Positions 7,301-16,124 of a stretch of DNA of 29,793 nt are shown here, piece after piece. Below the pieces are notes generated by a model, which was not told the DNA's origin, searched no databases, and worked only from the letters and a program-made list of their open reading frames with translations. The translations under genes and the position numbers were made by a program. The stretch spans positions 1 through 29,793 of the forward strand of contig JAEXUD010000031.1 in assembly GCA_023453025.1 (NCBI GenBank). Direction: 5' to 3'. Positions within the stretch are counted from its first letter, which is position 1. Each line of letters begins with the position of its first letter. The stretch comes from Bacillota bacterium. GTDB lineage: Bacteria > Bacillota > Clostridia > Tissierellales > Sedimentibacteraceae.

Positions 7301-8503
7301 TTAATTATTAATTTTAAGCCATTCCATGGCTGTGTTTGCATATACCGCAGAGCCTATATAGAATACATCCTCGTTGAAGTCTACTTTTGGATGGTGCTGT
7401 GGATAAGGGTATCCTTGTTCCGGAGAACCTCCTCCTAAAGCCATCATAACAGAAGGAACCTTTTCGCTGACATAGCCGAAGTCTTCCGAACCCGTCATTT
7501 TGCCTCCGGGAAACGCCACATCAAATCCTTTTACACCTTGCTCTCCTAATAAATCTATGTTTATTGAAGTCACTTGTTTGTAAAGTTCAGGATCATTGTA
7601 TACAGAAGGGCACTCCATGGGGAAAGTAACTGATGCTTCTGCTCTGAATGTTGCAGCAATTCCTTTGGCCACATCTACAACTCTTGCTTTCATGAAATCT
7701 CTTTCTTTGCTGTCAAAGGCTCTGATTGTTCCTTCAATAAATGCCGTGTCCGGAATGATATTAGCTGCATTTCCTCCGTGCATTTGTCCTATTGTAATTA
7801 CTGCAGTGCTTGAAGGAGGCATTTCTCTGGCTATTACTTCCTGCAGTGCTGTATGAATATGAGCCGCGACATTCAGAGGATCTACACAATCCTGAGGCAT
7901 TGCGCCGTGACCGCCTTTTCCCTTGATATCTATATGAAACATGTCACCTGATGATGTAACAAATCCACCGCTTGGAATAAGCAGAGTACCGGCAGATACA
8001 GGCATTCCTGAAAAAATATGAACCATAACAGCAGCATCAACCTTAGGATTTTCAAGAACTCCTGCCTTTACCATGGCTTTTGCTCCTGACAGCTGTTCTT
8101 CGGCAGGTTGAAACATTAATTTTACTGTTCCTTCTATTTCATCCTCATGATTTTTCAAAATCTGGGCAGCCCCTAAAAGCATTGATGCATGTGTATCATG
8201 ACCGCAGGCATGCATATTTTTTGTCTTTGATTTGAATTCAAGTTCATTTTCCTCAAGTATGGGAAGCGCATCCATATCCGCCCTTAATAGTATTGTCTTT
8301 CCCTTTTTCTTTCCGACCGCAAGAGCAACAACTGCTGAATCTGTTATGACCTGTGGCTCATAGCCCATGGACTTAAGTCTTTCGACAACATATGCGGTTG
8401 TAACCGGTAAATCCTGTCCAAGTTCAGCGTTTTGGTGGATGTATCTTCGGTCTCTTACTATGATATTTTGTAAAGCTTTAGCCTCTTCAAGAATATTAAT
8501 CAT
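7301..8503 (-). CDS. M20 family metal-dependent amidohydrolase (N-acyl amino acid / hippurate type)
   Basis: The 400-aa protein is an M20D-type amidohydrolase. Members remove acyl groups from N-acyl amino acids such as hippurate, or from aminoacyl-benzoates, or act on diaminopimelate precursors. Visible metal ligands and catalytic residues are Cys100 and His102 in MHACGHDTH, Glu135-Glu136 in FQPAEE, His162 in VMVHIFSG, and the C-terminal His370/371 (PQHHP). There is no signal peptide, so it is cytoplasmic. It follows the DUF819 membrane protein on the same strand by 124 bases. This pairing suggests that the membrane protein imports or exports its substrate or product. Exact substrate cannot be read from sequence. 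Confidence 0.9.
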   Translation of the reverse strand: MINILEEAKALQNIIVRDRRYIHQNAELGQDLPVTTAYVVERLKSMGYEPQVITDSAVVALAVGKKKGKTILLRADMDALPILEENELEFKSKTKNMHACGHDTHASMLLGAAQILKNHEDEIEGTVKLMFQPAEEQLSGAKAMVKAGVLENPKVDAAVMVHIFSGMPVSAGTLLIPSGGFVTSSGDMFHIDIKGKGGHGAMPQDCVDPLNVAAHIHTALQEVIAREMPPSSTAVITIGQMHGGNAANIIPDTAFIEGTIRAFDSKERDFMKARVVDVAKGIAATFRAEASVTFPMECPSVYNDPELYKQVTSINIDLLGEQGVKGFDVAFPGGKMTGSEDFGYVSEKVPSVMMALGGGSPEQGYPYPQHHPKVDFNEDVFYIGSAVYANTAMEWLKINN

Positions 8504-8627
8504 TTCGTCACCCCTTATTTTTATTTATTCATGACAACATTATATCATTGTTTTATCACTGTTCTTTTAAAAAGTCAACTGCTAACGGACACTCAAGGCA
8601 GTATTATATCTTACTTAAACTGTATGA

Positions 8628-9794
8628 TTAAATCAAATTAGACATAACCCCTGCAAGAACTACTGATGCAATTGAAACTGTTACGAATCCTGAAATTATC
8701 ATCTTAGGAAGTATCGCATCAAGAATAATCTTTTTCTCTTCCTCATTCTTTGCAATTACAGTTGCAACCTCGTTAGGAATGATAAATGTTCCCGGGAAAC
8801 CAAATAAAGCTGATGATCCTATAGCAATTGACATATATATATCCATACCCAGAAATTTTCCCGCAACAGCTGAAAAAATACTCAAACCTATTACTCCGAG
8901 AGCCAGACATCCAACTATAGGTCCGATCAAGGACATAAGCATTTCCGGTGTTGCAGCAGACAAATTGTTAAATATAACTGTAAGCAGAGCTATCATTATA
9001 AATCCATGCGAATTCGCCATAGTCATCGGATCCTTTTCCAGAAATCCTATTTCTCTTGCAATTACACCAAATACCAAACAAACAATCAGAGCATTGACAG
9101 CACCATTTGTTAGCTCAGAAACCTTGGTTGCGAGGAATGCAACCAGTGCTACTTTTGCAAGCAGTAGTGAATTTGTTTGAAGTTCTTTTTTCAATTCAGG
9201 AATAAGTTTCTTCTTTGGCTGTTCAGTAACAGCTGTTTCTTCTGCAGACGGCTCAATGTTATGTCTGTTATTCAGAACGATTCTTGCTTCTTTTTTCAAA
9301 CAATAAGAAGCTACAGGTGTTCCAAAGAAGGTCTGTGTTACAAGAAGAAGTGTCGCAAAGACAGCCAGACTGTCCAAAGCTTTAGCTTTTGCAACGTCGC
9401 TGACTATTAATGCTGCCACAACGCCGCCTGAAATCGGAGGAGCAGCCGCTGCTGCCATTTGTTTTCCAAAAATGGGGCTTCCGATAACATATACAAATAC
9501 TCCGATTCCTATAACAGCCGACAATGCAATCAAAACAGTCCTCCACTGTTTACCAAGTTCTTTTAAGCTTATCAATGTTCCCATGTTGGTAAGAAGCAGC
9601 GACATTGTAAGCATACCTATTGTCAACATTCCCGAATCAGTGAAAATTGTCGCCGGCAATCCTCCCCAGAAAGCTAAAAGAAAAATTACTGCAGTTGTAA
9701 AAAGCATTGAAAATGTTGCTTTTGTTTTGTAAGAAACTAAATCTCCTGCAGCAAACGCAAAAAGAATTACTAAAATTGCTAATAAACCATTCAT
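8628..9794 (-). CDS. DUF819 family membrane protein (YjcL-like)
   Basis: This 388-aa protein is very hydrophobic with about ten or more predicted membrane segments in two blocks, separated by a charged cytoplasmic stretch near 185-210 (EPSAEETAVTEQPKKK). Family-like features include the glycine-rich PPISGGVVAALI and the late SSALFGFPGTFIIPNEV segment, both reminiscent of cation/anion carrier folds. DUF819 members have no assigned substrate. The neighbouring M20 amidohydrolase suggests a peptide or acyl-amino-acid related solute. An AGGAGG-type site stands before the ATG. The gene starts the transcription unit behind the promoter at 10002-10029. Confidence 0.87.
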   Translation of the reverse strand: MNGLLAILVILFAFAAGDLVSYKTKATFSMLFTTAVIFLLAFWGGLPATIFTDSGMLTIGMLTMSLLLTNMGTLISLKELGKQWRTVLIALSAVIGIGVFVYVIGSPIFGKQMAAAAAPPISGGVVAALIVSDVAKAKALDSLAVFATLLLVTQTFFGTPVASYCLKKEARIVLNNRHNIEPSAEETAVTEQPKKKLIPELKKELQTNSLLLAKVALVAFLATKVSELTNGAVNALIVCLVFGVIAREIGFLEKDPMTMANSHGFIMIALLTVIFNNLSAATPEMLMSLIGPIVGCLALGVIGLSIFSAVAGKFLGMDIYMSIAIGSSALFGFPGTFIIPNEVATVIAKNEEEKKIILDAILPKMIISGFVTVSIASVVLAGVMSNLI

Positions 9795-9962
9795 ATTAAA
9801 CCTCCTGATATTTTGTGATATTGCTTAATGTCTCTTTTGTAAGCCATTTTTAATTCATATGTCGTATGTTTAATATTTATGATAATGTAAAAAAAAACAT
9901 ATGAACTTGTTTACTATTTTAATGCAAATTTGCTTTTATGGCTCCAAATAAAACACACAAGC

Positions 9963-9983
9963 ATTGAAATCACTTATTTCAAT
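9963..9983. promoter_or_regulatory. Palindrome, candidate operator of the DUF819/M20 unit
   Basis: ATTGAAAT-cactt-ATTTCAAT is a perfect 8-bp inverted repeat with a 5-base spacer. It falls about 12-32 bases downstream of the start expected from the promoter at 10002-10029, a common repressor position. The regulator is not in the window. Confidence 0.5.
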
Positions 9984-10001
9984 TTTTAATTGATAGTTTT
10001 C

Positions 10002-10029
10002 ATTATACCACCAAACAAAAAAGTATCAA
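10002..10029 (-). promoter_or_regulatory. Promoter of the DUF819/M20 unit
   Basis: On the minus strand -35 TTGATA (10024-10029), 16-base spacer, -10 TATAAT (10002-10007). Transcription from here would give a leader of about 200 bases before the DUF819 gene. Confidence 0.7.
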
Positions 10030-10253
10030 CATATTTTTTTATAAAATTACACATATTTTGCATATATTTTAAAAAAATAATGTGCGCCACAAATACTGTG
10101 TGTTCAATTAATAAACACTCCTTATGAATTATTTTTCTTTGACGATTATATTGTGTTCATCACAACAGCTTTTACATTAATTAGATGATTTGAATTGTAT
10201 TATAATTAAATACACATATATATTATGCCTTTTTATTCACTTAAGAAAACTTA

Positions 10254-10280
10254 TTGAAATATTATATTTTATGATATACT
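10254..10280 (+). promoter_or_regulatory. folC promoter with extended -10
   Basis: TGATATACT (10272-10280) is an extended -10 with -10 hexamer TATACT at 10275-10280. A TTGAAA at 10254 is 15 bases away, short for a -35, so recognition probably relies on the TG extension. It is 30 bases upstream of the chosen folC ATG and argues against the longer open frame. Confidence 0.6.
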
Positions 10281-10309
10281 ATAGGAACATAAAATCAACG
10301 GAGGAAAAT

Positions 10310-11620
10310 ATGAATTACGAAGATGCAATACAATTTATTCATTCTACATACAAGTTCGGCTCCAAACTTGGACTTCAAAATATAACAAAGCTTACAGAGC
10401 TTTTGGGCAATCCTCAGGACTCCTACAAAATAATACATGTTGCAGGCACCAACGGAAAGGGTTCCACCAGCAATATGATTCACGATGTACTTATGGCTTC
10501 AGGCTATAAGACAGGTTTATTCATAAGTCCATTTCTTGAGGAATTTACTGAGAGAATTCAAATTAATAAAAATCATATAGACAAAGAGTCCCTCGCCAGG
10601 ATAACTGAACTGGTTAAAGAGAAAATAGATATAATGCTTCAGGAAGGATATAATCATCCAACTGAATTTGAGGTAGTTACTGCAATAGGCTTTAAGTATT
10701 TTCAAGAACAAAAAATTGACTTTTTAGTTTTAGAGGTTGGTCTAGGAGGACGATTTGATGCCACTAATGTTGTTAAAAACACACTGGTTTCAATAATAAC
10801 ATCCATAAGCTACGATCATATGGAGTACTTAGGTGATACATTGGAAAAAATCGCTTTTGAAAAGTCGGGCATCATAAAAGAAAATTCAAATGTTGTAATA
10901 TACCCGCAAGATGATAGCGTTGTTAACACTGTAATTGATATAGCAAGAGAAAAAAAATCTGATTATTATCTTGCGGATAAAAACAATATAGAAAAATTAA
11001 ACGGTAATTTAACAGGGCAGTGGTTTAAATATTTGAAAAATGATGTATTTGATTTACCTGAAGTCAGAATAAATTTCTTAGGAGAGCATCAGCTTTACAA
11101 TGTGCTGACTGCCTTAACTACACTTGAGATAATAAAAAAGTCAGGCTATAAAATAACTGAGAAAAATATAATTGACGGTCTAAATGGATGCAGATTTGCC
11201 GGGCGTTTTGAAATACTTAACGAAAATCCGGTAATAGTTCTTGACGGCGGTCATAATATAAATGGAATTGAGTATTTCTCAAAAGCAGTAAGGGAATATT
11301 TCAACAATAATAAAATTACACTGTTTTTTGGTATGCTGCGGGATAAAAACCCGGAAGATGTACTTGGATACCTGGTACCTCTTTGCAAGGAAATATATAC
11401 CTTGACTCCAAACAATCCAAGAGCAATGAAATCATATGAATTAGCTGATTTAATCAAGAAGAATTATGATATTGAAGTAAATGCTTTGAGTAATTATGAG
11501 GATATTATAAGCATAGTTAAAAAGAAAAGCAAAAATGATTACATTGCATTTGTAGGGTCATTATATATGATTGGTGATGTAAGAGCATTGCTCAAAAGAG
11601 AGCATTTAATCAAACAATAA
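10310..11620 (+). CDS. folC: Folylpolyglutamate synthase / dihydrofolate synthase
   Basis: FolC adds glutamate to dihydropteroate and/or to folates with ATP. The 436-aa product has the Mur-ligase-type P-loop AGTNGKGST (45-53), the folate loop region after it, the GLGGRFDATN motif and the late LDGGHN motif that opens the C-terminal domain. The frame is open for another 40 codons upstream, but a GGAGG site eight bases before 10310 and the family-like start MNYEDAIQFIHS fix the start here. It appears to be a single-gene unit, convergent with the acetyltransferase pair. Which of the two FolC activities it has, or both, cannot be told. Confidence 0.95.
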   Translation: MNYEDAIQFIHSTYKFGSKLGLQNITKLTELLGNPQDSYKIIHVAGTNGKGSTSNMIHDVLMASGYKTGLFISPFLEEFTERIQINKNHIDKESLARITELVKEKIDIMLQEGYNHPTEFEVVTAIGFKYFQEQKIDFLVLEVGLGGRFDATNVVKNTLVSIITSISYDHMEYLGDTLEKIAFEKSGIIKENSNVVIYPQDDSVVNTVIDIAREKKSDYYLADKNNIEKLNGNLTGQWFKYLKNDVFDLPEVRINFLGEHQLYNVLTALTTLEIIKKSGYKITEKNIIDGLNGCRFAGRFEILNENPVIVLDGGHNINGIEYFSKAVREYFNNNKITLFFGMLRDKNPEDVLGYLVPLCKEIYTLTPNNPRAMKSYELADLIKKNYDIEVNALSNYEDIISIVKKKSKNDYIAFVGSLYMIGDVRALLKREHLIKQ

Positions 11621-11628
11621 AGTTACAT

Positions 11629-11709
11629 AACCTGTCATTCCGGGCAGCAACGTAATTTCATGCTTTAAAAGAGGAAATTACTTGAGTCACGTAATCAGAA
11701 TGACAGGTT
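11629..11709. repeat. Long imperfect palindrome (REP/MITE-like) between convergent genes
   Basis: Outer arms AACCTGTCATTC (11629-11640) and GAATGACAGGTT (11698-11709) are perfect over 12 bp. Inner arms GTAATTTC (11652-11659) and GAAATTAC (11674-11681) are perfect over 8 bp. The right end TCAGAATGACA is identical to the right end of the element at 20438-20502. It sits between the convergent folC and DHHW genes without a good T tract, so it may be a dispersed hairpin repeat that also slows transcription. Confidence 0.7.
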
Positions 11710-11719
11710 CAGTGTTACT

Positions 11720-12973
11720 TTATTTAACTAAATTTAAAACGCTGTTCATAAAGCTGTCAAAGTTTGTCGTTAATATATAATTTAAAAACATTACCTCATC
11801 AATCTTGTTTTCATTAACTAAATCCACGATACTTTCCTTGTAATGCCTTGGGTCGACTACATATATCTCGCTGTAATGAGGTGTTAAAAACGGAATAAAT
11901 GCATTTCCGAATGAATCCTTGATAACCATGATTTTTTTATCTGAAGCAGCATTTGTTTTTATGACACCGAGCGGAAAATCTCCGCCTATAAATATCCCAT
12001 ATTTCTGATCTGAATCTGCATATGTTTTATTAATTACCTTTCCGGTATATGATTTCTTTTCACCTGTATCTTTGTCGTAGTAAAATACTTTCATTTCACT
12101 TTTAACGGGAGGGTTATAGTAAATTACATTATCAGGATTATTGTTTACGGCTTCGGACGGATTTACTGTTGATATATGTCCCAGAAATCCGGGAGCTTCT
12201 CCCTTTTTATATTTATCTAAAGGCACTGCTTCAAGTCCTGCCGCACTTGCAAAACCTGTATATGCATAGTACGCTCCAAGAGATGTCCAATGATGGTCAG
12301 TCCTGTAATAAACATATTCATCAATATGCTCATGTATTGGTGAATACGCATCAACCTTTATTACATTATTTGATAAATCCTCATTTACGAATTGTATGGC
12401 ATCATATTGAGAATCGGATAGATTTTTGTATTTTTCATTATCTAAAAACTCAATTTGAATAGGAGACAACAATGAATAAATTTTAACGTCCTCACCTAAT
12501 TTACTGCTGACCGTATTTATCATATCAGCATATAGTTTACTTTTTTCTTCATTAAACTTATATAATTCCATAACGGTATCATTAAGAATCAACAAATTAC
12601 CCTTCGTAGTGCCTTCTGCGTTTTTATCATCTGTTTTTTCGCTTTCATTGCCTCCAACGTTCTGTCCGTCAAAATCAACTAAGAAAACCTCTTCCTCTCT
12701 TTTTATTCCCTTTAATGACGACAGTTCCTTGCTGACCTGTACCAGCTTTTCTCTGCTAAAGAAATGATCCGCAAAAAAGCCTTCAAAATCTCTCGAAAAT
12801 TTACCTGAAATTATATTGTCTATACTGAGAACCGGCTTTTGAGCCAAGGTTCTGTTTTCCACCTCCGAAATAGTTTTATTCTTAGGTGATAATATATTTA
12901 AAATTGTAATCAGGTAAATTAAAATTATAAATACAACTATATTTAAAAATGATAAATGATTGTTCTTATTCAT
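11720..12973 (-). CDS. DHHW (AlgJ/AlgX-like) protein, partner of MBOAT acetyltransferase
   Basis: The 417-aa protein has an N-terminal membrane anchor (about 8-30) and an extracytoplasmic SGNH-like domain. The family signature is Asp226-His227-His228-Trp229 (YRTDHHWTS), and the probable serine lies in VIKDSFGNAF near residue 360. Such proteins take an acetyl group delivered across the membrane by an MBOAT protein and pass it to a cell-surface polysaccharide or other acceptor. A low-complexity charged stretch (105-125) is not conserved in such proteins. It follows the MBOAT gene by 11 bases on the same strand. The acceptor is unknown. Confidence 0.88.
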   Translation of the reverse strand: MNKNNHLSFLNIVVFIILIYLITILNILSPKNKTISEVENRTLAQKPVLSIDNIISGKFSRDFEGFFADHFFSREKLVQVSKELSSLKGIKREEEVFLVDFDGQNVGGNESEKTDDKNAEGTTKGNLLILNDTVMELYKFNEEKSKLYADMINTVSSKLGEDVKIYSLLSPIQIEFLDNEKYKNLSDSQYDAIQFVNEDLSNNVIKVDAYSPIHEHIDEYVYYRTDHHWTSLGAYYAYTGFASAAGLEAVPLDKYKKGEAPGFLGHISTVNPSEAVNNNPDNVIYYNPPVKSEMKVFYYDKDTGEKKSYTGKVINKTYADSDQKYGIFIGGDFPLGVIKTNAASDKKIMVIKDSFGNAFIPFLTPHYSEIYVVDPRHYKESIVDLVNENKIDEVMFLNYILTTNFDSFMNSVLNLVK

Positions 12974-12984
12974 GTTAATCTCCC

Positions 12985-14394
12985 TTAAAATCTGAAGTAT
13001 AAAAACGGATTATAGGTTTGTCCTACTAAAAGTATCGTACTTATGATTAATATTACTGCATTAAATACCAATACTGCCAATTTAGACGGTCTATAATTGT
13101 TTATAACAATGAAGTCATTTGCTTTGGCATATATTTTTTTAAATACAGGCGTGCTCAAAGCTGCGGAGAATATTAAAAATACTATATTATTTAAAAATTC
13201 AACTTCAAATTTAATATCATACAATGAGTTACTGCCATATCCAAACAATATCCCTATAAATTTCAGTCCCTTTGTTATGTCAATATAATAGAAAAACACC
13301 CAGCCTATAATTACTATGAGCATCAAATAAGCATGAGACAATACAGATGGAATTTTGTCTAAAATTTTAGATAAAAACTTTCTTTCCAGTAAAAGTAAAA
13401 AACCATAATATGATCCCCATATTATGAAGTTCCAGCTTGCTCCATGCCAAAATCCTGTCAGCATCCATACTATTATTACATTGCGTACAAAATGTACTCT
13501 GTTCCCTCCAAGAGGAATATACACATAATCCCTGAAAAATGAGCTTAATGAAATGTGCCACCTTCTCCAGAAGTCTTGTACACTTTTTGCTATATATGGA
13601 TAATTGAAATTTTCCTTATAAGTAAAGCCAAACATTCTTCCTAAGCCTATAGCCATATCAGAATAACCGGAGAAATCAAAATAAATTTGAATTGTATACA
13701 TAATTATCCCCAGCCATGCTCCTAATATTGATAATTCGTTTAAATTGCTGTCAAGGAACACAGCTGCTACCTGTCCGGCAGTATTTGCTACAATTACCTT
13801 CTTTAATAAGCCTGTTATAAATCTATTGATTCCATAACTGAAGTTACTTGGTTCTATAATTCTGTTATCTATTTCATTAGCTACATCTACATATCTTACT
13901 ATGGGACCTGCTATTAACTGATGATAAAGTGACATATATAAAAGAAGCTTGTAAAATTTTTTTTGAGCAGGTACGTCTTGTCTATAAACGTCAATGATAT
14001 AGGAGATTATTTGAAATGTATAAAAGGATATTCCTATAGGAAGTCCGATAGAGCTAAGACCAATATTAGTGTTTAAAATAAAGTTTACATTATTGACAAA
14101 AAAGTTATAATATTTAAATATTCCTATCATTGATAAATCTATTATTACGGCTGAATACATAAAAATCTTGCTTTTGTATGTTCCCTTATGCTTGTCAATG
14201 CATAAAGCAAAAAAATAATTGATAACTCCGCTGAAAAGCAAAGCAAATATAAAAAACGGTTCTCCCCATGCATAAAAAAATAAAGAAAAGCCCAACAGAA
14301 CAATATTTCTGTAAGTATTATTCTTACTTATAAAATAAAATATTAAGTTTACAGGGAAAAATAAATATAAAAAAACCAAACTAGAAAATACCAT
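12985..14394 (-). CDS. MBOAT family O-acyltransferase (AlgI-like)
   Basis: A 469-aa polytopic membrane protein of the AlgI/DltB/PatA type. The conserved histidines are His280 in FWRRWHISLSSFFRD and His317 in TGFWHGASWNFIIWG, around the acyl-transfer tunnel. About ten or more membrane segments are visible. It should carry acetyl groups from cytoplasmic acetyl-CoA to the outer face, where the DHHW protein encoded next would complete O-acetylation. No polysaccharide synthesis genes are nearby, so the target could be peptidoglycan, a teichoic acid-like polymer or a capsule made elsewhere. The unit starts behind the promoter at 14440-14468. Confidence 0.93.
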   Translation of the reverse strand: MVFSSLVFLYLFFPVNLIFYFISKNNTYRNIVLLGFSLFFYAWGEPFFIFALLFSGVINYFFALCIDKHKGTYKSKIFMYSAVIIDLSMIGIFKYYNFFVNNVNFILNTNIGLSSIGLPIGISFYTFQIISYIIDVYRQDVPAQKKFYKLLLYMSLYHQLIAGPIVRYVDVANEIDNRIIEPSNFSYGINRFITGLLKKVIVANTAGQVAAVFLDSNLNELSILGAWLGIIMYTIQIYFDFSGYSDMAIGLGRMFGFTYKENFNYPYIAKSVQDFWRRWHISLSSFFRDYVYIPLGGNRVHFVRNVIIVWMLTGFWHGASWNFIIWGSYYGFLLLLERKFLSKILDKIPSVLSHAYLMLIVIIGWVFFYYIDITKGLKFIGILFGYGSNSLYDIKFEVEFLNNIVFLIFSAALSTPVFKKIYAKANDFIVINNYRPSKLAVLVFNAVILIISTILLVGQTYNPFLYFRF

Positions 14395-14439
14395 TTTTCG
14401 AAATTATCCTCCAATTAATTACAAGAAACTCGTTCTTTA

Positions 14440-14468
14440 AATATAACACTTTTAATTTGTTAAAACAA
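14440..14468 (-). promoter_or_regulatory. Promoter of the MBOAT-DHHW unit
   Basis: On the minus strand -35 TTGTTT (14463-14468), 17-base spacer, extended -10 TGTTATATT with hexamer TATATT at 14440-14445. The ATG at 14394 lies about 40 bases downstream of the expected start point. Confidence 0.65.
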
Positions 14469-14554
14469 TATAAATAAAATGTATACTAACAAAATTTTGG
14501 ATAGCCGACGATTAAAAATGCTAAATTTATATTCAATATCCTTAAAATAACAAA

Positions 14555-14580
14555 AGAGACTTGTGAATACACAAATCCCT
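14555..14580 (-). terminator. Terminator after ndoA
   Basis: On the minus strand an 11-bp stem (AGGGATTTGTG with CACAAGTCTCT, two G-U pairs, loop of four) is followed by TTTTGTTATTTT. It starts 18 bases after the toxin stop. Confidence 0.75.
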
Positions 14581-14597
14581 TTCATGCTATATGTAAT

Positions 14598-14948
14598 TCA
14601 AAAATCTATGAGCCCTAAGCTTATTTTCAAGCAATCATCTACCTCGCCCATGAGGTTTTTATCAAAGCGACCAATTTTTTCTTTTAATCGCTTCTTATCT
14701 ATCGTACGAATTTGTTCAAGCAAAACAACTGAATCCTTAGGCAGGCTAAAGTCCTCAGAACTAATTTCAATGTGTGTGGGCAGCTTTGCCTTATTAATCT
14801 GAGATGTAATTGCTGATACTATAACTGTAGGGCTGTATCTGTTCCCAATATCATTTTGTACTACTAAAACCGGTCTCACGCCTCCCTGTTCAGATCCTAT
14901 AACGGGACTTAAGTCGGCGTAGTACACATCTCCCCTTTTTACAATCAA
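14598..14948 (-). CDS. ndoA: Type II toxin, MazF/EndoA mRNA interferase
   Basis: The protein is a close match to Bacillus subtilis EndoA (MazF family), which cuts mRNA at short U-ACAU-type sites. Key segments are IVKRGDVYYADLSPVIGSEQ, GGVRPVLVVQND, the interface strand PTVIVSAITSQ, and LEQIRTIDKKRL. I start it at TTG 14948, giving 116 aa as in EndoA and beginning exactly at IVKRGD, with GGGAA nine bases upstream. A GTG at 14957 would add three residues but lies directly against that site. The antitoxin stop is one base upstream, so the two are coupled. The product is complete with no lost catalytic segment. Confidence 0.93.
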   Translation of the reverse strand: MIVKRGDVYYADLSPVIGSEQGGVRPVLVVQNDIGNRYSPTVIVSAITSQINKAKLPTHIEISSEDFSLPKDSVVLLEQIRTIDKKRLKEKIGRFDKNLMGEVDDCLKISLGLIDF

Positions 14949-14949
14949 A

Positions 14950-15225
14950 CTATTCACTTCCCAATAATTTTGTTTCGTAGCTTAAAAAATCTTCATAGTC
15001 CCCTTCTGAATATTCTTCTGTAATGCTTTTATTGATATTGCTCATTTCCAAGTATCCAGCTTTCATTTTGTTTCTAATTTCAAGCTTTCTCTTCTCAATC
15101 AAATAAAACCTTATAGATTTACGTATAAAGTCGCTTCTGTTAGTTTCCTCTTCTTTAACTGCATTATCCAATTCCCTGAGTAAATTTTCAGGGATTGAAA
15201 TCAATATTTTCTTATTATCAGCCAA
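14950..15225 (-). CDS. ndoAI: Antitoxin EndoAI (MazE-like, ribbon-helix-helix)
   Basis: A 91-aa protein with a ribbon-helix-helix DNA-binding N-terminus (KKILISIPENLLRELDNAV, then NRSDFIRKSIRFYL) and an acidic C-terminal tail expected to wrap the toxin. B. subtilis EndoAI has the same layout and size. The start is a TTG at 15225, six bases after a GAGGTG site. The longer frame from GTG 15234 would begin inside that same site. It likely represses its own operon with the toxin as corepressor, as in this family. Both genes of the pair therefore seem to use TTG starts. Confidence 0.88.
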   Translation of the reverse strand: MADNKKILISIPENLLRELDNAVKEEETNRSDFIRKSIRFYLIEKRKLEIRNKMKAGYLEMSNINKSITEEYSEGDYEDFLSYETKLLGSE

Positions 15226-15335
15226 ATCACACACCTCGATTACTCAAACTCAGTTCATTTAAACATATCATATGTAATTTTACCACAATAATTATACAAG
15301 TTGTATGGTAACTTCTGCATTTATTGTGAAAAATA

Positions 15336-15839
15336 TTATTCTTCTATATTTATTTTTTCATATGCAATAGTCTTTACTAAATCATCATTTTTATAAATAA
15401 AAATTGAAGCCGGAAGCAGGCTTTCTTTGCTAAAGTTCAAAACATGCTTATAAGTTCCATCATAATAAACTAATTCGTCAGGAACTACATCCAATCCTCT
15501 GTCAAATTTAGTTAAATCAAAGTCATAAATCAGGGAATCAGCCAGTTTGAAATCTTCTATAACGACACTGCTTTCAGGAAATTTATCATTGTTCAATATA
15601 CACCTGCTTCCTGACAAATAGGCCGTATTCCAAATAATAGAATCCGAATCTGCTTTAAAGCTGTAATTATTATCTCTGCAAATAATATTGACCTTATAAG
15701 CATTCTCGCTGTTTTCAGTATAGGCTTTCATTAAAGCTTCTGCCGTATAATTAACAGGAATAACATAGGGGTCTGACCTTTCTGCACATCCACACACAGT
15801 AAATACTATCAAAATCAAACACAATATTTTTAACTTCAT
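15336..15839 (-). CDS. Lipoprotein, YdcC/GerS-like by position and form
   Basis: A 167-aa secreted lipoprotein. Residues 3-17 are hydrophobic and the lipobox is V15-C-G-Cys18, so Cys18 is the lipid anchor. The rest is beta-rich (for example YKVNIICRDNNYSFKAD) without recognised catalytic residues. B. subtilis has the lipoprotein gene ydcC between acpS and ndoAI, and Clostridioides difficile has the related spore cortex lipoprotein gene gerS beside alr2. Position before ndoAI, size, lipobox and a sigma-E-like promoter make a member of that LolA-like group plausible. I infer this from context and form, since sequence similarity could not be tested. An AGGATGATG stretch precedes the ATG. Confidence 0.7.
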   Translation of the reverse strand: MKLKILCLILIVFTVCGCAERSDPYVIPVNYTAEALMKAYTENSENAYKVNIICRDNNYSFKADSDSIIWNTAYLSGSRCILNNDKFPESSVVIEDFKLADSLIYDFDLTKFDRGLDVVPDELVYYDGTYKHVLNFSKESLLPASIFIYKNDDLVKTIAYEKINIEE

Positions 15840-15873
15840 TATTTCATCATCCTGCTTCCATCTTTATATAATA

Positions 15874-15902
15874 GATATATGATGCTATATATAAATATAT
15901 GC
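15874..15902 (-). promoter_or_regulatory. Sigma-E-like promoter of the lipoprotein gene
   Basis: On the minus strand GCATATA (15896-15902) is followed after 14 bases by CATATATC (15874-15881). Against the sigma-E consensus KMATATT-N14-CATACAHT this is 6 of 7 and 6 of 8. The region is very AT-rich, so chance matches are possible. Confidence 0.4.
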
Positions 15903-16124
15903 CAATCTTTTCAGGACTTTTCAACCCTCTCTTGATATATTTATATCAACTTTTCTTTTTATTTTTATATTCTTTACAAATTCTTTAATCAAAATTTAAT
16001 ATATTATTATACTTTACTTAAGCATTCCGTGGTATATTAATAATATAAGCAGAAAATTTTTCACACCATTTAAAATTACGTAGAAAATATTTTGTAGTTT
16101 TTATAACATATGAAGAGGTATACT

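Larger units (their letters stand above)
9795..10309. other. Divergent intergenic region between the DUF819 gene and folC
   Basis: About 515 AT-rich bases without a supported gene. It contains the minus-strand promoter and palindrome of the DUF819/M20 unit, a leader of roughly 200 bases for that unit, a short repeat TTGTG/CACAA (10151-10165) of unknown meaning, and the folC promoter near 10275. Confidence 0.6.

Noticed and set aside
8779..9180. 133-aa open frame opposite the DUF819 gene
   Set aside because: It mirrors a convincing membrane protein and has no family-like motif or ribosome site.
10151..10165. TTGTG-TTCAT-CACAA as a catabolite or CRP-type operator
   Set aside because: Arms of only five bases in AT-rich DNA, with poor distance to either promoter.
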